Of a stretch of DNA of 28,928 nucleotides, positions 21,075-28,928 are shown piece after piece. The stretch's first letter is position 1; each line of letters starts with the position of its first letter. The DNA is from DASTCC01 sp035711465 (GTDB lineage Bacteria > Acidobacteriota > Vicinamibacteria > Vicinamibacterales > SCN-69-37): positions 1 to 28,928 of the forward strand of contig DASTCC010000137.1 in the NCBI GenBank assembly GCA_035711465.1. Reading direction: 5' to 3'. The position numbers and the translations under genes are program-made. The notes below the pieces were generated by a model. That model did no database searches. It was not told the DNA's origin and worked only from the letters and a program-made list of their open reading frames with translations.

Positions 21075-21232
21075 GGCTGCGGGCTGCCGGCGGCGGGCCC
21101 CCGGCTGGAAGTATCGTGTCTTACCTGCAGCCCGCAGCCCCCGCAGCCTGCCGCCAGCTTCCCGCAGCCCGCAGCCCGCAGCCAGCAGCCAGCAGCCAGC
21201 AGCCAGCAGCCAACAGCCAGCAGCCAGCAGGC
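21075..21232 (-). repeat. Heptanucleotide foldback repeat C (GGCTGCT/GGCTGCG)
   Basis: On the plus strand, ten contiguous 7-mers run from 21163 to 21232 (CGCAGCC x3, AGCAGCC x4, AACAGCC, AGCAGCC, AGCAGGC), with further CGCAGCC units at 21133-21139 and 21142-21148. A short inverted arm, GGCTGCG-GGCTGCC, lies at 21075-21088. On the transcribed minus strand the G-rich tandem begins 5 bases after the ribBA stop and the C-rich arm comes last, followed by a T-rich tract (TTGTTTTCTT) that could end transcription. Short plus-strand ORFs here are repeat artefacts. Confidence 0.85.
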
Positions 21233-21237
21233 TGCAG

Positions 21238-22491
21238 CTACACCGACTCCAACCTGTGCCCGAGCTTGTCTTTCTTGGTCTTGAGGTAGCGGCGGGTAAA
21301 GTCTGTTTCCGGAACGATTTCCAACGGCAGCGATTCGACCACCGAGAGCCCGTAACCCTCGAGGCCGACGAACTTTCGCGGGTTGTTGGTCAGCAGCCGC
21401 ATCGTCCGGACGCCGAGGTGGCGGAGGATCTGCGCGCCGATGCCGTAGTCGCGCTGGTCGGCCTTGAAGCCGAGGCGCTCGTTGGCCTCGACGGTGTCGA
21501 GCCCCTGGTCCTGGAGCTCGTACGCGCGGATCTTGTTGGCGAGTCCGATGCCGCGCCCCTCCTGATGGAGGTAGAGCAGCACGCCGCGGCCTTCCTGGGC
21601 GATCCGGTGCATCGCGGTATCGAGCTGCGTGCCGCAGTCGCAACGCATCGAATGGAAGACGTCGCCGGTGAGGCACTTGGAGTGGACGCGGACGACGAGA
21701 CCCTCGCCGTCGCCGATCTCGCCGCGCACGAGCGCGACGTGCGCGACGCCGTCGAGCAGGCTCTCGTAGGCATGAATGGTGAACTCGCCGTACTTCGTCG
21801 GCAGCGCCGCCCTGGCGACCGGACGCACGAGCGCTTCGGTCCGCATCCGGTAGCGGATCAGATCGGCGATCGTGATCATCAGCAGGCCGTGCCGCTTCGC
21901 GAACTTCGAGAGCTCGGGCACGCGTGACATCGTCCCGTCGGGGTTCATGATCTCGCAGATGACGCCGGCAGGCTGAAGGCCGGCCATGCGGGCGAGATCG
22001 ACGGCGGCTTCGGTCTGTCCGGCGCGGACGAGCACGCCGCCGTCGCGCGCGCGCAGCGGGAACATGTGGCCGGGACGCGCGAGATCCGACGGTCGCGTCG
22101 CCGGATCGACCGCCGCGAGCACGGTCGCGGCGCGATCGCTCGCGGAGATGCCGGTCGTCGTCCGGCCCTTCGCTTCGATGGGAATGCAGAAGGCGGTGCC
22201 GAAGCGGGCGCTGTTGTCGGCGACCATCAGCGGAATGTCGAGCTCGTCCAGGCGGCCGCCGGTCATCGGCATGCAGATGAGCCCGCGGCCGAACCGCGCC
22301 ATGAAGTTGATCACGTCGGCCGTGACCTTCTCGGCGGCGATCGTCAGGTCGCCCTCGTTCTCGCGATCTTCGTCGTCGACGACGATGATCATCTTGCCGT
22401 CGCGAATGGCGTCGACCGCCGCGTCGATGGGCGCGAAGACCGGCTTGCGCGTGTTGCCTTTGGCGAGCGTGATGGACTTGCGCGCGGTCAC
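21238..22491 (-). CDS. ribBA: Bifunctional DHBP synthase / GTP cyclohydrolase II
   Basis: A 417-aa riboflavin enzyme starting at GTG 22491. The RibB half (about 1-212) makes 3,4-dihydroxy-2-butanone 4-phosphate from ribulose 5-phosphate; it has VDDEDRENEGDLT, GLICMPMT, ARPGHMFPLRARDGG and VRAGQTEAAVDLARMAG. The RibA half makes the pyrimidine from GTP; it has the Zn-Cys cluster SKCLTGDVFHSMRCDCGTQL, then LLYLHQEGRGIGL and TNNPRKF. In RibB the canonical RxGHTEA, whose His binds Mg2+, reads RAGQTEA (CAG codon). The GTG overlaps the ribE stop (GTGA). A longer frame to 22764 is antisense-like and was rejected. Confidence 0.93.
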   Translation of the reverse strand: MTARKSITLAKGNTRKPVFAPIDAAVDAIRDGKMIIVVDDEDRENEGDLTIAAEKVTADVINFMARFGRGLICMPMTGGRLDELDIPLMVADNSARFGTAFCIPIEAKGRTTTGISASDRAATVLAAVDPATRPSDLARPGHMFPLRARDGGVLVRAGQTEAAVDLARMAGLQPAGVICEIMNPDGTMSRVPELSKFAKRHGLLMITIADLIRYRMRTEALVRPVARAALPTKYGEFTIHAYESLLDGVAHVALVRGEIGDGEGLVVRVHSKCLTGDVFHSMRCDCGTQLDTAMHRIAQEGRGVLLYLHQEGRGIGLANKIRAYELQDQGLDTVEANERLGFKADQRDYGIGAQILRHLGVRTMRLLTNNPRKFVGLEGYGLSVVESLPLEIVPETDFTRRYLKTKKDKLGHRLESV

Positions 22492-23108
22492 GGGCGGCTC
22501 CCGGCGATGGCATGGAGATCGGCCTGCGCGGCGAGCAGGCGCGCGACGTACTTGCCGAGGACGTCGCCTTCGAGGTTGACCGCGTCTCCCGCCTGCGCGC
22601 CGCCGAGCGTCGTATGCGCGAGCGTGAAAGGCACGAGCTGAACGGAGACGAGGTTTGCGCCGAGCGCGGCGACGGTCAGACTGATGCCGTCGATCGCGAT
22701 CGAGCCTTTCGAGATCACGAGCGGCGCCAGCGACGCGGGAATCGCGACCTCGAGCCACGCGCACGCGCCGTCGTCGCGCCGCGACGCGATCCGCCCGACG
22801 CCGTCGACGTGGCCGAGCACGAAGTGACCGCCGAGCCTGGCATCGGCGCGCACCGGACGCTCGAGATTGACGGCGCGGCCGACGTCGAACGTGCCGAGCG
22901 TCGTGACCCGCAGTGTTTCCGGCGCGACGTCGACGTCGAAGCCTTCGGCGTCCGTGGCGATGGCGGTGAGGCAGACGCCGTTCACGGCGATGCTGTCGCC
23001 AGGCCGCGACTCGGCGCCGAGCCCCGTCTCGATGCGCAGGCGTCGCGCGTTCGCTCCCGGCTCGACGCGCGCGACACGGCCGACGTCTTCAATCAGTCCG
23101 GTGAACAT
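22488..23108 (-). CDS. ribE: Riboflavin synthase alpha chain
   Basis: A 206-aa enzyme that dismutates two 6,7-dimethyl-8-ribityllumazines to riboflavin. It begins MFTGLIEDVGRV (the invariant MFTG start) and has two lumazine-binding barrels: SIAVNGVCLTA with DVAPETLRVTTL, and SIAIDGISLTVA with PFTLAHTTLG. GGHFVLGHVDGVG links them. Length is normal. It overlaps the ribD end by 20 bases and the ribBA start by 4. No ribH (lumazine synthase) is present, so the pathway is completed elsewhere. Some databases use ribC for this gene. Confidence 0.95.
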   Translation of the reverse strand: MFTGLIEDVGRVARVEPGANARRLRIETGLGAESRPGDSIAVNGVCLTAIATDAEGFDVDVAPETLRVTTLGTFDVGRAVNLERPVRADARLGGHFVLGHVDGVGRIASRRDDGACAWLEVAIPASLAPLVISKGSIAIDGISLTVAALGANLVSVQLVPFTLAHTTLGGAQAGDAVNLEGDVLGKYVARLLAAQADLHAIAGSRP

Positions 23109-24177
23109 GCCACTCCACGAGGCGATCGGGACCGAGAACCTTTGCGGGCGTGCCGCGCTGCCACAAGCCGCCGTGATCGAGACCCGCGGCCATCGGCACG
23201 CCGCGCTCCAGCTTCCCGGGCGTCACGATCCACTGCACGCGGTCGACCAGTCCCGCCTCGCAGAAACCCTGGTGCAGGCGGGGCCCGCCTTCGACGACGA
23301 GCGTCGTCACGTCACGCTGGCCGAGCCAGCGAAGGACCGGCGCGAGCTCCCGATCCTTCCGGCGCTCGACGGTGATCCCGAGCCGCTCGAGCGCGTGCAG
23401 TTCGCCGGATTTGTTGTCCGTCGCCGCCGCCGACACGACCATTATGACCGGCCCCTCGGCGAGCGTCGAGAAGACCCGGGCCGTCGGCGGGATCCGCAGC
23501 CGCCAGTCGAACAGGACCCGCAGCAGCGGCCGGCTGCGGTAGGCGCCGCGCGCGGTGAGCAGGGGATCGTCGGCCAGCACGGTGCCCGAGCCGACGGCGA
23601 TGGCGTCCACCTCGGCGCGCTGTCGGTGGAAGAAGCGATCGGCCGCGGCGCCGGTGAGCTGCACGCGCTGGCCTTCCCGGCCCATGAGCCCGTCCGCCGA
23701 AATCGCCGCTTTCAGCGTCACGTAGGGCCGGCGCGCCGTCATCCACGTGAAGAACGCCGCGTTCTGCGCCACCGCTTCGTCGCGGCGGATGCCTTCGACG
23801 ACGTCGATGCCGCGCGCGCGCAGGAACTTCGCGCCGCCGCCGGCGACGAGCGGGTTGGGATCCGGTACCGCGAAGACGACGCGCGAGACGCCCTCGCTCA
23901 AGATGCGGTCGACGCACGGGCCGGTGCGGCCGACGTGACAGCAGGGCTCGAGCGTGCAATAGAGCGTGCCGCCGCGCGCGCGGCCGCTCGCTTCATCGAG
24001 CGCGATGACCTCGGCGTGCGGTCCGCCGGCGACGCGATGCGCGCCCTGTCCGACGATGACGCCGCTCGAGTCGAGCACGACGGCGCCGACGATCGGATTG
24101 GGCGACGTGGTGCCGCGGCCGCGCTCGGCGACGAGCAGGGCTCGCGCCATCAGCTGGTCGTCGGTCACGCTCACCAC
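23089..24177 (-). CDS. ribD: Bifunctional pyrimidine deaminase/reductase RibD
   Basis: A 362-aa protein. Deaminase domain (about 1-145): SPNPIVGAVVLD, GGPHAEVIALDEA and LEPCCHVGRTGPC, with the Zn ligands His and two Cys and the catalytic Glu. Reductase domain (about 150-350): PYVTLKAAISADGLM, DAIAVGSGTVLADDPLLTAR and TTLVVEGGPRLHQGF. The start is a GTG; 24177, 24174 and 24168 are all possible, and the 24174 GTG gives a GTGA overlap with the ftsY stop. Riboflavin genes follow directly. There is no space for an FMN riboswitch, so control must be through the upstream operon or elsewhere. Confidence 0.94.
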   Translation of the reverse strand: MVSVTDDQLMARALLVAERGRGTTSPNPIVGAVVLDSSGVIVGQGAHRVAGGPHAEVIALDEASGRARGGTLYCTLEPCCHVGRTGPCVDRILSEGVSRVVFAVPDPNPLVAGGGAKFLRARGIDVVEGIRRDEAVAQNAAFFTWMTARRPYVTLKAAISADGLMGREGQRVQLTGAAADRFFHRQRAEVDAIAVGSGTVLADDPLLTARGAYRSRPLLRVLFDWRLRIPPTARVFSTLAEGPVIMVVSAAATDNKSGELHALERLGITVERRKDRELAPVLRWLGQRDVTTLVVEGGPRLHQGFCEAGLVDRVQWIVTPGKLERGVPMAAGLDHGGLWQRGTPAKVLGPDRLVEWHVHRTD

Positions 24178-25166
24178 TTCTCGCTGAAGATCGCGTCCAC
24201 GTAGGCCTCCGCGTCGAACGGCAGCAGGTCGTCGACGCCTTCGCCGACGCCGACGAAACGGATCGGCAGCTTCAACTCGTGCGCGATAGCAATCGCGACG
24301 CCGCCCTTCGCCGTGCCGTCCAGCTTCGTCAGCACGATGCCGTTGGCGCCGCTCGCAGCCATGAACTCACGCGCCTGCACCAGCCCGTTCTGGCCGACCG
24401 TCGCGTCGAGCACGAGCAGCACCTCGTGCGGCGCGCCGGGCACCTCACGGCCGACCACGCGCCGGATCTTGTCCAGCTCGGCCATGAGGTTCGTGCGCGT
24501 ATGAAGCCGGCCGGCCGTGTCGACGAGGACGATGTCCCGCCCGCGCGCACGCGCCGCGGAGACGGCGTCGAACGTCACCGCCGCCGGATCGGCGCCCGGC
24601 TGGGCCCGAATCACGTCCACGCCGACGCGCTCGGCCCACACCGACAGCTGCTCGACGGCCGCGGCACGAAAGGTATCGGCCGCGCAGACCAGGACCGATC
24701 GCCCCTCCGCTTGGTAGTACCGCGCCAGCTTGCCGATGGAGGTCGTCTTGCCGGTGCCGTTGACGCCGACCACCAGGACGACGTGCGGACGAACGCCGAT
24801 CGCCGGCGCCTGCGGCACGTCGGTCAGGACTCTCGTGATCACGCGCGCGACGCGTTCGCGGATCGTGCCCTGCCGTTCCTGTTTGACGGCTTCGACGATG
24901 CGCTCGGTCGCCGCGAGGCCGACGTCGGCGCCGAGCAACGCGTCCTCGACGGCGTCGAAGGTCTCGACCGCGACGGCGCGCTTCGCCTTGACCGCGCCAA
25001 AACCTGCCTCGCCCGTTTTGGCCGCGGGCGTGGATCCGGCGCCGCCGGTCTTTGCTTCCCCGCTCTGATCGTCGGAGTCTGGCGCGCCCGGCTCACCCAG
25101 ACGCTCGCGGATCTGCTGCGCGGTGCGCGCCAGACCCGCCTTCAGACGCGTGAAGAACGACGACAT
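24171..25166 (-). CDS. ftsY: SRP receptor GTPase FtsY
   Basis: A 331-aa membrane-associated SRP receptor. The N domain begins SSFFTRLKAGLARTAQQIRE. The G domain has VVGVNGTGKTTSIGKLARYY (132-151), ADTFRAAAVEQL (163-174), IVLVDTAGRLHTR (212-224), DATVGQNGL (254-262) and LTKLDGTAKGGV (279-290). A low-complexity Gly/Ala/Lys-rich insertion (about 25-60), with near-repeated AKTGGAG and AKTGEAG, separates the first two N-domain helices. A long acidic A domain as in E. coli is absent. A GAGGGTAG stands before the ATG, inside the end of gpsA. ribD overlaps the stop. Confidence 0.96.
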   Translation of the reverse strand: MSSFFTRLKAGLARTAQQIRERLGEPGAPDSDDQSGEAKTGGAGSTPAAKTGEAGFGAVKAKRAVAVETFDAVEDALLGADVGLAATERIVEAVKQERQGTIRERVARVITRVLTDVPQAPAIGVRPHVVLVVGVNGTGKTTSIGKLARYYQAEGRSVLVCAADTFRAAAVEQLSVWAERVGVDVIRAQPGADPAAVTFDAVSAARARGRDIVLVDTAGRLHTRTNLMAELDKIRRVVGREVPGAPHEVLLVLDATVGQNGLVQAREFMAASGANGIVLTKLDGTAKGGVAIAIAHELKLPIRFVGVGEGVDDLLPFDAEAYVDAIFSEKW

Positions 25167-25172
25167 GTTCGA

Positions 25173-26186
<1,014 letters not shown>

Positions 26187-26214
26187 CGGTCTCAATTCTA
26201 CGTGGTTCGGTCCG

Positions 26215-27468
26215 TCAGCCCGTCAGACGCCTGACCAGATCGAGCGCCGTCGCCACCGATCGGATGCGGATCGTCCGTCGATCGCCCGCAAACGCAAACG
26301 CCTTGACGACGTGACGATCCGGGGTGCGTACGGCGATCACGACGGTCCCGACCGGCTTCTCGGCTGTCCCGCCGCTCGGACCGGCGATGCCGGTGATCGC
26401 GACGCCGACCTCGGCGCCGAGCTTCGTGCGCACGCCATCGACCATCGCCGTCGCCACCGGTTCGCTGACCGCGCCGTGCGCGTCGATCATCCCTGCGGGC
26501 ACGCCGAGTACGCCGGTCTTGACCTCGTTCGCATACGCGACGACGCCGCCGGCCACCCAGGCGGAACTTCCGGGAATCTCCGTCAGGCACTCGAGCAGAA
26601 GTCCTCCGGTGCACGATTCGGCCGCGGCGAGCTTCCAACCGCGCGCGACCAGCGCAGCACCGACGACCTCCTCGATGCGTCGGCCGTCGACGCTGACGAC
26701 GGCGGGCGCGAGCGCGGACGACAGGCGATCGACGCCCGCCTGCAGCACGCGATCGATCTCGTCCGCATCGCCGCCGCTGCCAGTGAGGTGCAACTCGATC
26801 TGACCGGCCGCCGCGAGAATCGTGGTCTCGACGTCGACACGGCTCACCGACAGCGCCGAGTAGATCGGCTCGGCGACCTGATCGACTTCGGATTCGGCCC
26901 GTCCTGCGATGCGTATCACCCGGCGCCGCAGCACGGCGGACGGCGCCCGTGCGCGCAGCCGTGGGAACACGCACGCCTCGAACATCGGCTGCAACTCACC
27001 CGGCGGTCCCGGCAGGAGCACGACGAGACGGCCTCCGTCCTCGATCATCAGTCCGGGCGCCGTGCCGTTCGGGTTCGGCAGCACGATCGCGCTCTCGGGC
27101 ACCATCGCCTGACGCCGGTTGATCTCGGGCATCGGCACCCGGCGGCGGGCGAATCGTTCCCGAATCGCGGCGAGCGTCTCGGCGTTCTCGAACAGCGAGC
27201 GGCCGAGGACCGAGGCCACCGCGTCGCGAGTGATGTCGTCAGCCGTCGGCCCGAGTCCACCGGTCACAATCAGAATGTCGACGCGGGCGAGCGCGGCGCG
27301 CATCCGATCCTCGAGCGCGCGCACGTCGTCGCCGACCACGCACTTGCCGATCACGCGGACGCCGGCGTCGTTGAGGCGCGAAGTCAGAAACAGCGAGTTG
27401 GTGTCGAGGCGGTGCGGCGTGAGCAGCTCGCTGCCCACGGCGATGATCTCGGCGGTCGGTGCAGACAT
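26215..27468 (-). CDS. cinA: CinA: competence/damage-inducible protein with NMN amidohydrolase domain
   Basis: A 417-aa protein starting at ATG 27468. The N-terminal COG1058/MoCF-like domain (about 1-170) has AEIIAVGSELLTPHRLDTNS, LIVTGGLGPTADDITRDAV and LVVLLPGPPGELQPMF. The C-terminal domain (about 255-417) has LAAAESCTGGLLLECLTEIP, VAYANEVKTGVLGV and GIAGPSGGTAEKPVGTV, the NMN deamidase PncC type. Together they act on ADP-ribose and NMN in pyridine nucleotide salvage. The one-base TGATG overlap with pgpA suggests coupling. A longer frame upstream only re-reads pgpA. Confidence 0.94.
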   Translation of the reverse strand: MSAPTAEIIAVGSELLTPHRLDTNSLFLTSRLNDAGVRVIGKCVVGDDVRALEDRMRAALARVDILIVTGGLGPTADDITRDAVASVLGRSLFENAETLAAIRERFARRRVPMPEINRRQAMVPESAIVLPNPNGTAPGLMIEDGGRLVVLLPGPPGELQPMFEACVFPRLRARAPSAVLRRRVIRIAGRAESEVDQVAEPIYSALSVSRVDVETTILAAAGQIELHLTGSGGDADEIDRVLQAGVDRLSSALAPAVVSVDGRRIEEVVGAALVARGWKLAAAESCTGGLLLECLTEIPGSSAWVAGGVVAYANEVKTGVLGVPAGMIDAHGAVSEPVATAMVDGVRTKLGAEVGVAITGIAGPSGGTAEKPVGTVVIAVRTPDRHVVKAFAFAGDRRTIRIRSVATALDLVRRLTG

Positions 27469-27926
27469 CAGGCGACGGCTGGTATCAGCACCAGCGTAGC
27501 CCGAAGCGCGAGGTTGCCGTACACGCCTGCCATCAGATCGTCCGCCATGATGCCGAGACCGCCCGGCAGCGACTCGAATCGCCGCGTCGGCCAGGGCTTG
27601 ATGATGTCGAACAAGCGAAACAGCACGAACGCCACAAGCGCGCCGCGCCACGTCACAGCCGTGGCAAGACAGGTCAAGAGCTGGCCGGCCACTTCGTCGA
27701 TGACTACCGCCCCGGGGTCCTCGCGCTGAAAGTGGCGCTCCGCGACATTCGACGCCCAGACGCCGGCGACGGTAATCGCGATGAGCAGAGCGCCTTGCCA
27801 GAGGATTGGCCAATCGGCCGTGAGCAGGTAGATGAGGACGCCGACGGCCGAGCCCGCCGTGCCGGGCGCAGCTGGCGCCAGGCCGGCGCCTCCGGCCGTC
27901 GCGATCACGACGGCCAGGCGCGTCAT
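27468..27926 (-). CDS. pgpA: Phosphatidylglycerophosphatase A
   Basis: A 152-aa membrane enzyme that dephosphorylates PG-phosphate to phosphatidylglycerol. It shows GLAPAAPGTAGSAVGVLIYL near the N-terminus, GAVVIDEVAGQLLTCL with the metal-binding Asp/Glu, FVLFRLFDIIKPWPTRRFE and the closing GGLGIMADDLMAGVYGNL. Four hydrophobic helices are evident. It starts at ATG 27926, overlapping the RDD gene stop by 4 bases (ATGA), and its own stop overlaps cinA. It fits with gpsA downstream in phospholipid synthesis. Confidence 0.92.
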   Translation of the reverse strand: MTRLAVVIATAGGAGLAPAAPGTAGSAVGVLIYLLTADWPILWQGALLIAITVAGVWASNVAERHFQREDPGAVVIDEVAGQLLTCLATAVTWRGALVAFVLFRLFDIIKPWPTRRFESLPGGLGIMADDLMAGVYGNLALRATLVLIPAVA

Positions 27927-28928
27927 GCGCCGACGACGCGAGTGCCCGACGCTCGATCGTGCAGCGCCCGCCCGCCGAACAGAGCGGGGACGAACCCGAG
28001 GCCGGCGGCCAACGCCGAGGGCAGCGCGACGAGCGATCGCAGCACCGCCTGCTGTACGTTCGCCCGGGTGCCCGGCGCGTCGTCGGGCACGACTCGCAGG
28101 CCGATGAGCATCTTGCCGACCGTCTGTCCGCCCGCCGCCGTGAAGAGAAACAGATAGCCGAACGTGACGAGCAGCAGGAAGCCGGCGAGCGGCAGCATCG
28201 GCACCAGCCGCACCTGGTTCACCGTCAGTCCGCTGAACTTCACCGTCAACCACACGATCGTGGCGGCGATGACCGCAAGCAGCGCCGCATCGACCAGCGC
28301 CGACTGGATGCGCGCGAGCACGCCGGCCGCATCGGTCGGGCTGGCGCCGCCGATCGCGCGGGCCCGCGACGCGGCTTCGCTGCGCTCGATCTTCTCGATG
28401 CGCCGAAGATCCTCGAGCAGATCCTCGTCGAACCGACCGGGACGGTGCGGCGACGTCGAGCGCGGCGCCTCCGGCGCCCGCAGCTGCACGGCCAGCGGCG
28501 CCCGCGGCTGCGACGGCACCGCGACCATCGGCGCATCGCTGCGGTCGTCGTCGCCGGACACGGGAAGACCGCGGACGAAGAGCGGCAGCTCGGCCGTCGA
28601 CGGAGGCGACGATGGAATCCGGCGCGACATCAGCGGCGACGGACGGCTGCCTCGCGCCGGCGACGGGCCCGGCGGCGGCGGGACATGCGCAGCCGGGGCG
28701 GCGGGCACGGCTGTCGACGGACTCGCGGCTGGCGCGATCGGCGAGCGCGCCACGGGCGCGACGACGGTCGGCTCGATGGTCGGCGGAACCAGACGAATCG
28801 GCCGAAGATCGGCAAGCGAATCGTCAGCGACATCCGCGACGTCATCGTCTGCGGGAGGCGCGGGACGGTCGACCTCGCGCGCTTCTGTCGACGCGGACTC
28901 GCGCACTTCCTCGAGATCGGCATCGAGT
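27923..28928 (-). CDS. RDD family membrane protein with long Pro-rich N-terminus (5' end outside window)
   Basis: At least 334 codons are visible; the frame stays open past the window edge, so the GTG at 28906 is not necessarily the start. The N-terminal 180 or so residues are disordered, rich in Pro/Ala/Ser (VPPTIEPTVVAPVARSP, AAHVPPPPGPSPARG), followed by an acidic helix (RFDEDLLEDLRRIEKIER). The C-terminal RDD domain has SALVDAALLAVIAATIVW, two further TMs, the GGQTVGKMLIGLRVV motif and LHDRASGTRVV. RDD proteins are thought to be small-ion transporters or membrane accessory proteins, and this one resembles no characterised member closely. It couples to pgpA through an ATGA overlap. Confidence 0.75.
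   Translation of the reverse strand, partial: LDADLEEVRESASTEAREVDRPAPPADDDVADVADDSLADLRPIRLVPPTIEPTVVAPVARSPIAPAASPSTAVPAAPAAHVPPPPGPSPARGSRPSPLMSRRIPSSPPSTAELPLFVRGLPVSGDDDRSDAPMVAVPSQPRAPLAVQLRAPEAPRSTSPHRPGRFDEDLLEDLRRIEKIERSEAASRARAIGGASPTDAAGVLARIQSALVDAALLAVIAATIVWLTVKFSGLTVNQVRLVPMLPLAGFLLLVTFGYLFLFTAAGGQTVGKMLIGLRVVPDDAPGTRANVQQAVLRSLVALPSALAAGLGFVPALFGGRALHDRASGTRVVGA

Noticed and set aside
21075..21232. CRISPR array or coding repeat protein
   Set aside because: The units are contiguous 7-mers without spacers of constant length, and short ORFs across them are simple repeat translations.
19534..21927. 797-aa plus-strand open frame
   Set aside because: It crosses ffh, repeat C and ribBA antisense; nothing in it resembles a protein family.
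24165..24200. FMN riboswitch before ribD
   Set aside because: ribD overlaps ftsY and there is no non-coding space or recognisable RFN core.

Overview
The window is gene-dense, very GC-rich bacterial chromosome. It comes from a Gram-negative-type (diderm) organism, since it carries LolA, MacB/FtsX-type permeases and murein tripeptide recycling. A lone MacB/FtsX-type 'duplicated orphan permease', frequent GTG starts and very tight gene packing fit Acidobacteriota, perhaps a Vicinamibacteria-like lineage. That placement is inference; no rRNA gene is present to test it. I saw no tRNA, rRNA, CRISPR array, transposase or prophage gene, and the window is mostly vertically inherited housekeeping DNA.

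Layout. (1) 1-5583, accessory and envelope genes: the start of a HupE/UreJ-type membrane protein with a small secreted partner, a tandem DUF1259 secreted protein coupled to a membrane-anchored protein that looks like a prokaryotic YEATS (pYEATS) protein, three small hypothetical genes, a FmdB zinc ribbon, LolA and a MacB-like permease. (2) 5587-13705, minus strand: nagZ-ldcA-mpl-murB-murA, then an 810-aa duplicated permease. This is a murein salvage cluster. The Mur ligase is Mpl (tripeptide ligase), not MurC. NagZ, LdcA and Mpl recycle wall fragments, while MurA and MurB make the UDP-MurNAc that Mpl needs. (3) 13729-14975, plus strand: a GHMP sugar kinase diverging from nagZ across a palindromic -10 box, and a small conserved-looking protein. 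(4) 14938-28928, minus strand: an almost unbroken run, in transcription order RDD protein, pgpA, cinA, gpsA, ftsY, ribD, ribE, ribBA, ffh, rpsP, khpA, rimM, trmD, rplS, rnhB, small membrane protein, thiE-like, rodZ-like. It joins phospholipid synthesis, SRP targeting, riboflavin synthesis and the classical ffh-rpsP-rimM-trmD-rplS translation block. Many junctions overlap by 1-4 bases (ATGA, GTGA, TGATG), which suggests translational coupling.

The most unusual structure is not a gene. At three places (3505-3617, 19539-19615, 21075-21232) the first bases after a stop codon are tandem heptamers followed by the same heptamer family in inverted orientation, so each transcript could fold into a long hairpin. 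The heptamer differs at each site (GGCTTGG, TGGGTGC, GGCTGCT/GGCTGCG). The period of 7, the place just 3' of a gene and the polarity (G-rich arm first, C-rich arm second) are shared. Other points worth a look are the pYEATS-like protein, the murein recycling cluster with its divergent sugar kinase, MurA with Asp in place of the fosfomycin-target Cys, and RibBA with Gln in place of a metal-binding His.
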